Assembly (NCBI RefSeq): GCF_001614315.2
Contig: NZ_LVEG02000020.1
Span: forward strand, 1 to 64,000
Length of the DNA stretch: 64,000 nt
DNA from: Halofilum ochraceum
GTDB taxonomy: Bacteria; Pseudomonadota; Gammaproteobacteria; XJ16; Halofilaceae
Direction of reading: 5' to 3'
Shown here: piece after piece, positions 1-9,796 of the stretch
Position numbering within the stretch: position 1 is the stretch's first letter
How the letters are laid out: the number at the start of each line of letters is the position of its first letter
Made by a program: the position numbers and the translations under genes
Notes under the pieces: model-generated
Seen by the model: the letters and a program-made list of their open reading frames with translations, nothing else
Databases searched by the model: none
What the model was told of the DNA's origin: nothing

Positions 1-316
1 GCCAGCCGGCGACGGCGTCTCCGGTCGCTCACGAGACATCCCCCCTCTTTAAGCCGGCTGTTGCCTTCGGCAAAAGCCGGCCTACGTCGGGATGTGCGGT
101 GCCGGTGACGGGATGCGCGCGTTCGCTTCGCGAAAACGCGCCTACGGGTCCAGGGCGTTGCTGCCGGATGCATTTCGTAGGCGCGTCTTCGCCGACAGGC
201 GAATGCGCGCATGGTTGGTCGATGCGCTGTGAGGCGCCTCCGATCGTTCAGGACGCATCGAACCGCTGTTGAGGCCGGCTGTTGCCTTCGGCAAGAGCCG
301 GCCTACATGCCCTTTT
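1..316. repeat. REP-type hairpin cluster downstream of lnt
   Basis: I see no gene here. The stretch holds four hairpin elements that carry GTAG on one side and CTAC on the other. Two are of the GCCGGCT-TTGCC type (53-85 and 274-306; stems built on GCCGGC). Two are of the GCGCGC/GCGCC type (115-145 and 177-212). The same families recur in nearly every non-operonic gap of the window. A GTAG next to a hairpin is the hallmark of REP elements moved by REP-associated tyrosine transposases; no such transposase gene is in the window. Confidence 0.85.
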
Positions 317-1864
317 TTACGCCGTGCCTGTTCTCCGCCGCCACGCACCGATGAGGTACGGCAGAAACGCCAACGCCGCCGCGGCGCCAAGGGCCGGGAT
401 GTCGCCCATCTGGACGTAGGGTGTTAGGCCGGCGCGGGGGTCGATGCGGGCTTCGACGACGGCGACTTCGAATTGCGGGCCGCGGCTGATGACCTCGCCC
501 TGGTGGTCGATGATGGCGGTGATGCCGGTGTTGGTGGCGCGCAGCATCGGGCGGGCCGTTTCCATGCTCCGCAGCCGGGCGATCTGCAGGTGCTGGTGGG
601 GCGCGGTGGAGTCGCCGAACCAGCCGTCGTTGCTGACGTTGACGAGCACGTTGGCATCGACCGCCATGCGCCGGATCACGCCCGGGTAGGCGGCTTCGTA
701 ACACACGGACGCGCCGAGGCGATTGGCGCCGACTTCCAGCGGCGCCTGGCCGGGCACGCCCGGGGCGATGTCCGACATCGGGATCTGGATATACCGTTCG
801 AGGAATTCCAGGTAACTGCGCAGCGGCATGTACTCGCCGAATGGCACCAGCCGCTGCTTGCGGTAGGCCATGCGGTTGATGCCGAGCGGGCGGACGGCGT
901 TGTAGTAGCGCCGGGTCTCGGGATCGAGGGTGAACACGCCGGTGACGACGCGCGTGTTCTCGGTCTCCATGGCCTTCCCGAACTCGTTCAGGCGGTCGGC
1001 GACGCGCCGGTAGAACGTGGGCACGGCGGTCTCGGGCCAGATCACGAGTTCGGCCCGGTGGGCGACCTCGCGCGTGAGGTCTTCGTAGCGGGTAAGCGCC
1101 TTTTCCTGGGTATTGAACTTCTGCTCCTGCTCGATGTTGCCCTGGATGAGCGCGGCGTCGAACGGCTGCCCGCCGGCCCGTGACCAGTGCGTGCCGGACA
1201 GCACCGCGCCCGTACCCCAGATGCCGACGGCGACCACGAGCGCGAGCGTGCGCCCGTGCCAGCTGCCGCGCCAGGCGTATGCCAGCGCACCGGCGCTGAG
1301 GGCCACGGCCAAACTCATGCCGTAGACGCCGAAGACGGGGGCATAACCGGCCAGCCAGCTGTCGGTCTGGCTGGTGCCGAGCAGCAGCCAGGGGAAGCCG
1401 GTCAGCAGCCAGCTGCGGACCCACTCGATGAGTACCCAGGCGCCCGGCAGCACGAGCAGGAACCAGGCGGCGCCGCGGCGTTCGGCGTCGCGCCCGACGA
1501 CGAGCGCGCCGAGCGCCGCCGGAATAAGCGCCAGCGCGAGGATGAAGCCGACGGTGAGCGCGCCGGCGAGCGGTGCCACGGCGGCGCCGAAGAGATGCAG
1601 GCTGTGGTAGATCCAGTAGACGCCGGCGCCCCAGACGCCGACGCCAAACAGCCAGCCACGCCAGGCGGCGCGGCGGCGCGTGCAGTCCAGCCACAGGATG
1701 AAGAGTATGGCCGGGCTCGCGATGGCGAGGGGCCAGACCCCCCAGGGGGCGAAAGCGAACGCGAGCGCGGCCCCGGCCGCCAGCGCGAGGAGATCGCGTG
1801 CGCGTGTGCCGGTGAGCGCCGCGCGCAGGCGCTGGCGTCGGTAGAGTGCCGCACGTGCCGCCAT
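317..1864 (-). CDS. lnt: Apolipoprotein N-acyltransferase
   Basis: Inner-membrane enzyme that transfers the third acyl chain to the N-terminal cysteine of lipoproteins, the last step of lipoprotein maturation. The 515-residue product has about six hydrophobic segments in residues 25-225, then a nitrilase-type periplasmic domain. The catalytic triad is visible: Glu278 in VIWPETAVP, Lys336 in YRKQRLVPFGE and Cys388 in GASVCYE. Length is normal for the family. It belongs to the miaB-phoH-ybeY-corC-lnt cluster, but here a plus-strand LysE-type gene and a repeat-rich gap separate it from corC, so it probably needs its own promoter. Confidence 0.96.
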   Translation of the reverse strand: MAARAALYRRQRLRAALTGTRARDLLALAAGAALAFAFAPWGVWPLAIASPAILFILWLDCTRRRAAWRGWLFGVGVWGAGVYWIYHSLHLFGAAVAPLAGALTVGFILALALIPAALGALVVGRDAERRGAAWFLLVLPGAWVLIEWVRSWLLTGFPWLLLGTSQTDSWLAGYAPVFGVYGMSLAVALSAGALAYAWRGSWHGRTLALVVAVGIWGTGAVLSGTHWSRAGGQPFDAALIQGNIEQEQKFNTQEKALTRYEDLTREVAHRAELVIWPETAVPTFYRRVADRLNEFGKAMETENTRVVTGVFTLDPETRRYYNAVRPLGINRMAYRKQRLVPFGEYMPLRSYLEFLERYIQIPMSDIAPGVPGQAPLEVGANRLGASVCYEAAYPGVIRRMAVDANVLVNVSNDGWFGDSTAPHQHLQIARLRSMETARPMLRATNTGITAIIDHQGEVISRGPQFEVAVVEARIDPRAGLTPYVQMGDIPALGAAAALAFLPYLIGAWRRRTGTA

Positions 1865-2502
1865 GGAGGGATTCCGCAGATGGAGATTGTCAGAATATTC
1901 TTGTGCCGGCTGCCCAGGGCCACCGGTTCCGCGAATGATCGGCTAAATCGAGGCTCCGTGTCACTTGTTCGTGGTGAACGGTCGAGTTTCATCCATCCCC
2001 GAGGGAGGCGGTTCACGTAGGTCGGCTTGCGACCGAAGGGAGCCAGCCGGCGATCGTGTCGCACCACACAAGGCGCCGTACACGGGCATGCCGGCTGTTG
2101 CCTTCGGCAAAAGCCGGCCTACGTGGGGATGTTTGATCCCGGTCACGGGATGCGCGCGTTCGCTTCGCGAAAACGCGCCTACGGGCCGGGGCCGTTGATG
2201 CCGGTTGCCATTCGTAGGCGCGTCTTCGCCGACAGGCGAATGCGCGCGTGGTTGGTCGATTCGCTGTGAGACGCCTCCGGTCGCCCACGACACGTCGGAC
2301 CGCCGGTGAATCCGGCTGTTGCCTTCGGCAAAAGCCGGCCTACGTGGGGATGTGTAATCCCCGGACGGGATGCGCGCGTTCGCTTCGCGAAAACGCGCCT
2401 ACGGGCCGGGGCACGCCCGGAGGCTCGGGCGGCTTGCGGCCGGAGGGACGCCATGAACCGGGGACGCTACAATCGCGCCTCCTTCGGATCCCGTTTGCTT
2501 TT
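1865..2502. repeat. REP-type hairpin cluster between lnt and the LysE gene
   Basis: This 640-base gap between divergent genes must hold the promoters for lnt (minus) and the exporter (plus), though I cannot place them with confidence. From about 2017 it is packed with REP-like hairpins: a TTCGGTCGCAAGCCGGC type at 2017-2051 (inverted), TTGCC types at 2090-2122 and 2311-2343, and GCGCGC types at 2152-2182, 2214-2248 and 2372-2402. Open frames reading through it are artefacts of the repeats. Confidence 0.85.
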
Positions 2503-3132
2503 ATGAGTCTCGATCTGTGGTTTGCCTTTCTGGTCGCCTGCGGGGCGATCAGCGTCTCTCCCGGCGCTGGCGCGGTCGCGTCGATGACCAGTGGTCTGCG
2601 CAACGGTATGCCGCGTGGGCTGGTGACGGCGATCGGGCAGCAGTTCGGTCTGACGCTGCAGATCGTGGTGGTGGGGATCGGCGTGGGGGCAGCGATCGCG
2701 GCCTCGCCGCTCGCGTTCGAGCTCGTGCGCTGGGGTGGCGTGGTGTATCTGGCGTGGCTGGGGATCCGGCAGTGGCGTGCCGGGGCGCGCCTCGAGGGAT
2801 TGGCCGATTCCCGGGCGATGGCGCAGAGCGGTGGCGCGATGGTGTTGCGCGGATTCCTGGTGAACGCGAGCAATCCGAAAGCGACGGTGTTCATGCTCGC
2901 GGTGTTGCCGCAGTTCATTGATCCGTCGATGGCGCTGGCGCCGCAGTATCTGGTGCTGGCGGCCACGATGATCGGGGTGGATATCGTGGTGATGGCGGGT
3001 TACACGGGCCTGGCGGCGCAGCTCGCGCGCTTCTGGCGCGAGCCAAGGCATCTGGCGATGGCGAATCGGGTGCTCGGGTTGCTGTTCGTCGCGGCGGCGG
3101 TGTTGTTGGCGGTGTATCGGCCTGGGGGGTGA
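2503..3132 (+). CDS. LysE/RhtB family amino-acid exporter
   Basis: Predicted 209-residue inner-membrane exporter of the LysE/RhtB superfamily, which exports amino acids such as homoserine, threonine or lysine; the substrate cannot be told from sequence. The N-terminus has the family pattern of a first helix followed by SPGAGAVASMTSGLRNG, and later the conserved GFLVNASNPKA block near residues 118-130. About six hydrophobic segments are present. I chose ATG 2503 because an in-frame start 255 bases upstream would translate REP repeats. The gene sits on the opposite strand inside the conserved corC-lnt cluster, so it looks like an insertion. A heptamer array begins directly after its TGA stop. 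Confidence 0.88.
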   Translation: MSLDLWFAFLVACGAISVSPGAGAVASMTSGLRNGMPRGLVTAIGQQFGLTLQIVVVGIGVGAAIAASPLAFELVRWGGVVYLAWLGIRQWRAGARLEGLADSRAMAQSGGAMVLRGFLVNASNPKATVFMLAVLPQFIDPSMALAPQYLVLAATMIGVDIVVMAGYTGLAAQLARFWREPRHLAMANRVLGLLFVAAAVLLAVYRPGG

Positions 3133-3172
3133 AGGGCCACGGGCGAAGGGCGAAGGGCGAAGGGCGAAGGGC
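3133..3172 (+). repeat. Heptamer array (GGGCGAA) abutting the exporter stop codon
   Basis: A short tandem array with 7-base period, unit GGGCGAA with a first GGGCCAC variant, starts directly after the TGA stop of the LysE-type gene and runs in its sense direction. It belongs to the heptamer family also found after uvrA, the SCO gene, sat-cysC and secY. Confidence 0.85.
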
Positions 3173-3180
3173 TGAGGAAT

Positions 3181-3366
3181 CGTAGGCCGGCTTTTGCCGG
3201 AGGCAACAGCCGGCATGCGCTTTCGCGAGGCCTTGACCTTGTGCGCCGGCTGGCTCCCTTCGGTCGCAAGCCGGCCTACGCCGAGGTGCGCAACGTGTGG
3301 GCAAGATGCGCGCGTTCGGATGCCCGCTCGCCGTAGGCGCGTCTTCGCCGAAGGCGAATGCGCGCG
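3181..3366. repeat. REP-type hairpins between the exporter and corC
   Basis: Three hairpin elements lie in the gap between these convergent genes: a TTGCC type at 3182-3214, a TTCGGTCGCAAG type at 3245-3279 and a GCGCGC type at 3333-3365. Each carries the GTAG/CTAC signature. They could act as bidirectional transcript ends, but none has a T-run that would make a classical intrinsic terminator. Confidence 0.85.
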
Positions 3367-3385
3367 GCGTTGCAACCGCCCTGGC

Positions 3386-4282
3386 TCAGTGCGTCTTGTC
3401 GGCTTCGGCGGTATCGCCGGTGGCCTGGTCGAGCCAGACGACCTGGAGCTGGCGGATGCGTCTTGAGTCGGCGTCGAGGATGCGGAACCAGAAGCGGTCG
3501 ATGGTGGCGGTTTCGCCGGTGTTGGGCACGTGGCCGATCTGGTTGATGACGAGGCCACCGATGGTATCGAAGTCGTCGTCGCTGTAATCGGTGCCGAAGT
3601 GCGCGTTGAATTCGTCGATCGGCGTGAGGGCGTCGACGGTGTACCGCCCCGGGCCGTGTTCGTGGATGGGGCTTTCGTCCTCGGAATCGTGTTCGTCGTC
3701 GATGTTGCCGACGATCTGCTCGAGGACGTCCTCGATGGTGATCAGCCCGGCGGTACCACCGTACTCGTCGACCACGATGGCCATGTGATTGCGGCTGGTG
3801 CGGAACTCCTGCAGCAGCGTGTTGAGGCGCTTGCTTTCGGGCACGAAGGCGGCGCTGCGGAGGATATCGCGCAGGTCGAAGCGGCTGCGCTGGTCCTCGG
3901 GGAAGTAGCGCAGGATGTCCTTCGCGAGCAGCACGCCGACGACTTCGTCGCGGTTGTCGTCGATCACGGGGAAGCGCGAGTGCCCGGATTCGATGATGTC
4001 CGGGAGCATGTCGTCGAGGGCGGCATCCGCCTCGACCACGACCATGCGCGAGCGCGGGATCATGATGTCGCGCGCCTGCATATCGGCGACCTGGAACACG
4101 CCCTCGATCATGGCCAGCGCATCGTGGCCGAACAGTTCGCGCCGCTGGGCCTGACGCAGCAGCGTCAGGAGTTCATCGCGGTCGCGCGGCTCTCCGCCCA
4201 GGGCCTTGGCCAGGCGCGAAAGCAGCGATCGGCCTTCGCTGGAAGAAGACTCGGGGAGGTCGTCGGCCATCAGGATACCCAT
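3386..4282 (-). CDS. corC: CorC/YbeX-like CBS-domain protein (magnesium/cobalt efflux accessory)
   Basis: Soluble 298-residue protein with two CBS domains (roughly residues 70-135 and 140-200) followed by the CorC/HlyC transporter-associated domain. It lacks the N-terminal membrane domain of longer CNNM-like relatives. CorC is associated with magnesium and cobalt efflux. It follows ybeY by 8 bases in the same direction, so it is co-transcribed with phoH and ybeY. The start is uncertain: ATG 4282 is used, but ATG 4270 (MADDLPES) is equally plausible. Confidence 0.93.
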   Translation of the reverse strand: MGILMADDLPESSSSEGRSLLSRLAKALGGEPRDRDELLTLLRQAQRRELFGHDALAMIEGVFQVADMQARDIMIPRSRMVVVEADAALDDMLPDIIESGHSRFPVIDDNRDEVVGVLLAKDILRYFPEDQRSRFDLRDILRSAAFVPESKRLNTLLQEFRTSRNHMAIVVDEYGGTAGLITIEDVLEQIVGNIDDEHDSEDESPIHEHGPGRYTVDALTPIDEFNAHFGTDYSDDDFDTIGGLVINQIGHVPNTGETATIDRFWFRILDADSRRIRQLQVVWLDQATGDTAEADKTH

Positions 4283-4290
4283 CGGTTGGT

Positions 4291-4806
4291 TCAGCTCGTT
4301 TCGAAGTCAGTGGGATTCGGGTCGGTGGAATTCGGCTCGCCGGCGTACGGATCGGGGAAGCCGAGGTCCGCGAGGATCGCGCGCTCGCGCGTTTCCATGC
4401 GCTCGGCCTCGTCGTCGTCCTGGTGATCGTAGCCTACTAGGTGCAGTACGCCGTGCACGATCAGATGCGCCCAGTGGGCGTCCAGGCTCTTGCCCTGCTC
4501 GCCCGCTTCGCGGGTGACGACCTCGGCGCAGATCGCGAGATCGCCGATGTACGGCCCGCCGAGCTCGGCCATGGCCTCGGGCGGCAGTTCGGGGAACGGG
4601 AACGACAGGACGTTGGTCGCGTAGTCGCGGCCACGGAAGTCGCGGTTGAGCGCGCGCCCTTCCTCGGCGTCGACGATGCGTACGGTAATGGCCACGCCCG
4701 GGCGCTCGATGGCGGCGAGTGCCGCCTCGGCCCAGGCGCCGAGTCGCGGAGGTTCGGGGACGTCGTCCGCGTCGGCGGCGTTCTGTATTTCGATCGGGCT
4801 GTCCAT
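4291..4806 (-). CDS. ybeY: Endoribonuclease YbeY (16S rRNA maturation)
   Basis: Single-strand endoribonuclease of 171 residues involved in 16S rRNA 3' end maturation and ribosome quality control. The zinc-binding signature [11 protein letters not shown] gives His118, His122 and His128. Upstream, residues 63-72 ([10 protein letters not shown]) match the conserved family block. It starts 6 bases after the phoH stop, in the usual phoH-ybeY-corC order. Confidence 0.97.
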   Translation of the reverse strand: MDSPIEIQNAADADDVPEPPRLGAWAEAALAAIERPGVAITVRIVDAEEGRALNRDFRGRDYATNVLSFPFPELPPEAMAELGGPYIGDLAICAEVVTREAGEQGKSLDAHWAHLIVHGVLHLVGYDHQDDDEAERMETRERAILADLGFPDPYAGEPNSTDPNPTDFETS

Positions 4807-4812
4807 GCGGGG

Positions 4813-5811
4813 CTATTCTTCGGACTCGTTTTCCATGCGGGCGTACGCGTCCACTATACGCTGTACGAGCGGGTGGCGAACCACATCGCGTGAATCGAAG
4901 TGGATAAAGGCGATGCCCTCCACTCCGTCCAGCACGTCGAGCACGTGCCGCAGCCCGGAAACCTGCTTCGCCGGCAGGTCGGTCTGCGTGATGTCACCCG
5001 TGACGACGGCCGTGGAGCCGAAGCCGATACGGGTGAGGAACATCTTCATCTGCTCGATGGTGGTGTTCTGCGCTTCGTCCATGATGACGAACGCGTGGTT
5101 GAGGGTGCGCCCGCGCATGTAGGCCAGCGGCGCGACCTCGATGATATTGCGCTCGATCAGTTTGTTGGTGCGCTCGACGCCCATGAGTTCGTACAGGGCG
5201 TCGAAAATCGGACGCAGGTACGGGTCCACCTTCTGGGCCAGGTCGCCCGGCAGGAAGCCGAGGCGTTCGCCGGCCTCGACCGCGGGGCGTACGAGCACGA
5301 GGCGGCGCACGCGCTCGGCCTCCAGCGCGGCGACCGCGCTCGCCACGGCCAAGTACGTCTTGCCGGTACCGGCCGGGCCGATGCCGAAGGTCAGGTCGTG
5401 GGCGTTGATGCTCTGCAGGTAATCGACCTGGTGCGGCCCGCGCGCCTCGACCGTGCCGCGGCGCAGGATCACGTCGTCGGAGACGTCGTCGCGCTCGGCG
5501 TCCGGGGCGCGCGCGTCCATGGCGGAATCCTGCAACTCCAGGTGCACGCGCTCGGGCGAGACGTGCTCGCGCGCGGTGGCGCTGTAGAGGGCTTTCAGGA
5601 CCTCGATGGCGGCCTCGCCCGACTCGGGCGGCGCCACGACGCGGAATCGGTTGCCACGATTATGGATTTCGACATTCAGCCGGCGCTCGATCTGCCGGAT
5701 GTTCTCGTCGAACTGGCCGCAAAGGTTCGCGAGCCGATCGTTACTCTCCGGGGTCAGGACCACTTCGAGGGTGGTCGGCTCCGGATACAGCGACGTTTCA
5801 GGCTGGCTCAA
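4813..5811 (-). CDS. ybeZ: PhoH-like ATPase (YbeZ)
   Basis: 332-residue PhoH-family P-loop ATPase, the usual partner of YbeY. Walker A is GPAGTGKT at residues 145-152 and a Walker B-like VIMDEAQN follows at 242-249. The N-terminal 100 residues form the KH-like extension of this subfamily. In many gammaproteobacteria miaB lies directly upstream; here about 930 bases and an opposite-strand rhodanese gene separate them. Confidence 0.96.
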   Translation of the reverse strand: MSQPETSLYPEPTTLEVVLTPESNDRLANLCGQFDENIRQIERRLNVEIHNRGNRFRVVAPPESGEAAIEVLKALYSATAREHVSPERVHLELQDSAMDARAPDAERDDVSDDVILRRGTVEARGPHQVDYLQSINAHDLTFGIGPAGTGKTYLAVASAVAALEAERVRRLVLVRPAVEAGERLGFLPGDLAQKVDPYLRPIFDALYELMGVERTNKLIERNIIEVAPLAYMRGRTLNHAFVIMDEAQNTTIEQMKMFLTRIGFGSTAVVTGDITQTDLPAKQVSGLRHVLDVLDGVEGIAFIHFDSRDVVRHPLVQRIVDAYARMENESEE

Positions 5812-6036
5812 TCCCGTTCAACTCCCGGCCGTCTGCGCGGCCCGCGCTCCTGTTATCGATTCGGCCCCATTGTCCACTATCACCGCCGGGGGTGCCATCA
5901 TCCCGTTGCCCCGCCCGGCCGAGGCGCCCGGCGCGGCGGGCTGGAGCCCACGCCCGCCTCGCCAGCGGCGCCCGGTTTTGGCAGGATCGGGGGTCTGTCC
6001 AACCCCCATCACGTGCCAGCGCACGGGAGAACAGCC

Positions 6037-6423
6037 ATGGCCCCAACACCGAAGGAACTCGTCGACGCCGCCCGCAAACAGATCACCGAGGTCAGCCCGG
6101 AACAGGCCCAACAGCGCGTCGAGGCCGGCGCCATAGCGCTCGATGTGCGCGAGGCCGAGGAACTCGCCGAAGGCCATATCCCGGACGCCACGCACATCCC
6201 GCGCGGCTTTCTCGAATTCAAGGCCAGCGACCACGAGGCGCTGAAGTCCCGGGACACCCCGATCTGCGTCTACTGCATGGGCGGCGGCCGCGCCGCCCTC
6301 GCCGCGCAGACCCTCAAGCAACTCGGTTACACCAATGTAGTGTCGATCCAGGGCGGTTTCGAGGGGTGGAAGAAGGCGGAATTGCCGATGCAGGTGCCGG
6401 CGAAGGACGAGGAAGAGGAGTAA
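6037..6423 (+). CDS. Rhodanese-domain sulfurtransferase
   Basis: Small single-domain rhodanese of 128 residues. The catalytic loop contains Cys80 followed by MGGGRA, which fits the CxxxxR active-site pattern that carries a persulfide. The C-terminus has the typical GGFEGWKKAELP ending. I chose ATG 6037, preceded by GGGAGA as ribosome binding site; longer readings only translate non-coding sequence opposite phoH. It lies alone on the plus strand between phoH and miaB. Sulfur donor and acceptor are unknown. Confidence 0.92.
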   Translation: MAPTPKELVDAARKQITEVSPEQAQQRVEAGAIALDVREAEELAEGHIPDATHIPRGFLEFKASDHEALKSRDTPICVYCMGGGRAALAAQTLKQLGYTNVVSIQGGFEGWKKAELPMQVPAKDEEEE

Positions 6424-6743
6424 GGCGGCGGACCGGCGTAGGTTGGGTTGAGCGAAGCGATACCCAACACCGAGGCGAGTCGCGCCCCTACCGACTGTAC
6501 AACTCGACGCGTTGGTTTTCCTTCGTCAACCCAAACTACGGGGCTGATCGCCGGACAATGCCGTAACGCACTGCCCGATCGCGAGCAAGCTCGCTCCTAC
6601 AGGCACAACAACCACAGCGGTGTACCGAACCCTGTAGGAGCGAGCTTGCTCGCGATAAAGGTGCCACCGCGCGCAACGATCTCCGGATTGGCCACACCCG
6701 GCTTGCAGCGGGGGCATCGACGAAACGACCGCAGCCCCACCGC
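6424..6743. repeat. Repeat cluster between the rhodanese gene and miaB
   Basis: No gene seen. Two types of interspersed repeat are present. GTAGGTTGGGTT-type sequences occur at 6438-6470 and 6511-6541. GCGAGCAAGCTCGCTCCTAC-type hairpins occur at 6577-6600 and, inverted, at 6633-6656. The inverted pair could fold into a long bidirectional structure between the two convergent genes. Confidence 0.85.
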
Positions 6744-8114
6744 TCACGCCGGTTCTGGGCTACGCCGGTCCATCAGGGTGCGGTCGTTGATATCGATGAA
6801 CTCACCGCGCAGGGAGTGCGGACGGGCCTCGGTGATGCGCACGTCGACGAAGGCGCCGATCAGCCGTTCATGGCCGGGGAAGTTGACCACGCGGTTGTTC
6901 TCGGTGCGCCCCTTGAGCTCGCCCTCGCCGCGTTTGGCCGGGCCCTCGACCAGGATCCGCTGCGTGCTGCCGACCATCGCCTCGCTGATCGCGCGGGCAT
7001 TCTCCTCGATCCGGGCCTGGAGCTTCGCGAGCCGGGCCTTCTTGTCTTCCATCGGCGTGTCGTCCGGGAAGTTCGAGGCGGGCGTCCCCGGGCGGCGGCT
7101 GTAGATGAAGGAGAACGACTGGTCGAAACCGACCTCCTCGATCAGCTTCATGGTGTCCTCGAAATCCTTCTCGGTCTCGCCGGGGAAGCCGATGATGAAG
7201 TCGGACGACAGGCTGATCCCGGGCCGCGCCTCGCGCAGCTTGCGGATCTTGGACTTGTACTCGATGCGCGTGTGACCGCGCTTCATGGCGGCGAGCATGC
7301 GATCCGAGCCGCTCTGCACGGGCAGGTGCAGGAAGTCCGCGAGTTCGGGCACGTCGCGGTAGGCCTCGATCAGCTCGTCGGAGAACTCGACCGGGTGCGA
7401 GGTGGTAAAGCGGATGCGCTCGATGCCGTCGATCACGGCCACGTAGCGGATCAGCAGGCCCAGATCGGCGACCGTGCCGTCTTCCATCCAGCCGCGGTAG
7501 GCGTTCACGTTCTGCCCCAGCAGCGTGACCTCGCGCACGCCCTGCTCCGCCAGCCCGACGACCTCGGCGATGACGTCGTCAAACGGGCGACTGATCTCCT
7601 CGCCGCGCGTGTAGGGCACCACACAGAAGGTGCAGTACTTGGAGCAGCCCTCCATGATCGACACGAACGCCGTCGGCCCCTCGGCACGAGGCTCGGGCAG
7701 GCGGTCGAACTTTTCGATCTCGGGGAAGCTGGTATCCACCACCGGGCCGTCGCCGGCGCGGGCCGAGGCGAGCATCTCCGGCAGGCGGTGCAGGGTCTGC
7801 GGGCCGAACACGAGGTCCACGAACGGCGCCCGCTTCGCCAGAGCCTCGCCCTCTTGGCTCGCCACGCAGCCGCCGACGCCGATCATGGCGTGCGGGTTCT
7901 CCTGCTTGAATCGGCGCCACTGGCCCAGCTGCGAGAACACCTTCTCCTGCGCCTTCTCGCGGATGGAGCAGGTATTGAGCAGCAGGAGATCGGCCGCAGC
8001 CGGGTCATCCACCCGCTCGGCGCCCTCCGAATCGGCGAGGACGTCGAACATCTTCGCCGAGTCGTACTCGTTCATCTGGCAGCCCTGCGTCTGCACGTAG
8101 ACTTTGGTGCCCAT
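6744..8114 (-). CDS. miaB: tRNA-2-methylthio-N6-dimethylallyladenosine synthase
   Basis: Radical-SAM methylthiotransferase that converts i6A37 to ms2i6A37 in tRNAs reading UNN codons. The 456-residue protein shows the auxiliary cluster cysteines Cys12, Cys49 and Cys83, the radical-SAM motif CSKYCTFC (Cys157, Cys161, Cys164), and a C-terminal TRAM-like domain from about residue 375. I chose ATG 8114 because [12 protein letters not shown] matches the family N-terminus; 43 extra residues in the longest frame derive from repeat sequence. Confidence 0.97.
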   Translation of the reverse strand: MGTKVYVQTQGCQMNEYDSAKMFDVLADSEGAERVDDPAAADLLLLNTCSIREKAQEKVFSQLGQWRRFKQENPHAMIGVGGCVASQEGEALAKRAPFVDLVFGPQTLHRLPEMLASARAGDGPVVDTSFPEIEKFDRLPEPRAEGPTAFVSIMEGCSKYCTFCVVPYTRGEEISRPFDDVIAEVVGLAEQGVREVTLLGQNVNAYRGWMEDGTVADLGLLIRYVAVIDGIERIRFTTSHPVEFSDELIEAYRDVPELADFLHLPVQSGSDRMLAAMKRGHTRIEYKSKIRKLREARPGISLSSDFIIGFPGETEKDFEDTMKLIEEVGFDQSFSFIYSRRPGTPASNFPDDTPMEDKKARLAKLQARIEENARAISEAMVGSTQRILVEGPAKRGEGELKGRTENNRVVNFPGHERLIGAFVDVRITEARPHSLRGEFIDINDRTLMDRRSPEPA

Positions 8115-8401
8115 GGCCTCGTCCGTCGAGTCGGTTCGCAAAGCGGGAATGATACCAGAGCGCCGGGGCGAGACACGTAACCGTGGGCCGGCTTTCGCCG
8201 AGGGCGACAGCCGGCAGACGCGCGCGGGAATCCGTGCAGACACCGCCGGCTGGCTCCCTACGGTCGCAAGCCGGCCTACGCGGCCCTCGGTGCATCGCGG
8301 TCGAACGCAACCAACCCGTCATCGCGAGCGAGCGAGGGGAGCGCGGCGATCCCGCGACGGCAGAGCGTCCGCCACACGACACCGCCGCACGGAGTCCTTC
8401 C
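8115..8401. repeat. REP-type hairpins between miaB and wecA
   Basis: This gap holds a degenerate TTGCC-type element (8183-8215) and a TTCGGTCGCAAG-type element (8245-8279). It contains the end of the polysaccharide operon and must contain the miaB promoter, which I cannot place. These are the last REP elements before about 19 kb in which I see none. Confidence 0.8.
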
Positions 8402-9481
8402 CTACCCCGTCTTCTCCATAGGCTCGGATGCAGTCGCCCGACGCAGCAGCCGCATCGTTCGCCAGGCGTGGCGGACCACAAACCAGTGCAGCGCAAATAC
8501 GGCAAGGAGCGGCAGCCACATGGCCCACTCCGGCACCCCAAGGCGCCAGCCAAGCACCCCGATGCCGCCAAGGGAGAACGTGATAACGACCGCGATACAG
8601 ACGGTGGTACGGGGAGAGAAACCGGCACGCAGGAAAATGTGGTGCAGATGCTCGCGGTCGGCGGTCATCGGGTTCTGGCCCTTCAGGCCCCGCCGCAACA
8701 TCAGGGAGACCGTATCGCACACTGGCAAGGCCATAATCCAGGCGATAGTGACCGGCGGCACATTAATCCCCTGCTCGAACACGAGATCGATCGCAAACCA
8801 GGCCAGCGCGAAGCCCAGCATGGTGCTGCCGGAATCCCCCATGAACACGGTGGCGCCGCGCCGCCACGGCACCGGGAAATTCAGCACGAGGAACCCCGCC
8901 AGGGCGCTCGCCAGCAGCACGGGCAAAGCCAGCGCGGAGAATTCAGCCGCCTCCAGCCCGATTACACTCAGCCAGAACAGCATCACGAGGACGACCGATC
9001 CGGCCAGCCCATCGAGCCCGTCGAGCATATTCACGGCGTTGATCAGACCGACCACGCACACGATCGTGAACGGCACCGCGAGCCAACCCAGTTCGAACAG
9101 GCCCAAGCCGGGGAACAGGCCGAGATCGGCGATCACGAGCCCACCGCCCCAGATCAGCAGACTTGCCGCAAAGGTTTGTACGATCACCTTCTCGGTGGCC
9201 CCGAGATCGTGGAGGTCATCCAGAAGGCCGACAATCAGGAGTACGCCCATCCCGGCGTACAGTGCGCGGTAGGAGGACAGATCGAAACTGACCAGCACCG
9301 AACAGAACGCGAAGCCCGCAAAAATGCCCACCCCACCAATCAAAGGCGTGTGGTTTTCATGCTCCTTGCGCCCGCCGGGCACGTCCACGATGCCGATACG
9401 ACGGGCCGGCCCCCAAAGGCGACGGTTCAGGAACAGCGTAAGCCCGAAGGCGACCGGGAACAGCAGCAGCAACTCGTTCAT
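8402..9481 (-). CDS. wecA: WecA/MraY-family undecaprenyl-phosphate sugar-1-phosphate transferase
   Basis: Polytopic membrane enzyme of 359 residues that starts lipid-linked glycan synthesis by moving a sugar-1-phosphate, probably GlcNAc-1-P, from UDP-sugar to undecaprenyl phosphate. Family marks are DDLHD at residues 88-92, the NAVNMLDGLDGLAG loop, and the HLHHIF motif near the C-terminus typical of WecA rather than MraY. About ten hydrophobic segments. It is the last gene of operon II, suggesting it primes that glycan. The exact sugar is inferred from the family. Confidence 0.92.
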   Translation of the reverse strand: MNELLLLFPVAFGLTLFLNRRLWGPARRIGIVDVPGGRKEHENHTPLIGGVGIFAGFAFCSVLVSFDLSSYRALYAGMGVLLIVGLLDDLHDLGATEKVIVQTFAASLLIWGGGLVIADLGLFPGLGLFELGWLAVPFTIVCVVGLINAVNMLDGLDGLAGSVVLVMLFWLSVIGLEAAEFSALALPVLLASALAGFLVLNFPVPWRRGATVFMGDSGSTMLGFALAWFAIDLVFEQGINVPPVTIAWIMALPVCDTVSLMLRRGLKGQNPMTADREHLHHIFLRAGFSPRTTVCIAVVITFSLGGIGVLGWRLGVPEWAMWLPLLAVFALHWFVVRHAWRTMRLLRRATASEPMEKTG

Positions 9482-9796
9482 CGCGTCCGAGCGATCTCCA
9501 CTTGTGGTAGTAGCGTAGGTGGCGATTCGCGGCAGGGGATACCGGTGTTCCCTCTCACGGGACTCGGCCCGCTATGAGCGCGACATTGCGTGCGAATATT
9601 ACCACCGGAGGGGTAGCGGGTCACAGCACTCCGTCACACGCGTGGACCCGCTTCGACGCCGACGGCCCCGCTGCCACGCCTCCTCTCCACAGGCCACAAC
9701 CGTCGCCAGGTGCCGTCGCCCAACCCGCGCGCTCACCTGGAGTCGATTGCCAACGCTCAAGCACAACCGCGAGGGCCCCTACTCAAACACCGAACC
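9482..9796. other. Gap with no recognised feature
   Basis: 315 bases between the glycosyltransferase stop and the wecA start. I see no convincing gene, REP element or terminator; the short open frames on the plus strand lack family resemblance. It may hold a promoter for wecA. Confidence 0.5.

Noticed and set aside
6577-6656. GCGAGC hairpin pair as an intrinsic terminator
   Set aside because: No T-run follows and the same sequence recurs in many gaps regardless of gene orientation, which fits a dispersed repeat better.
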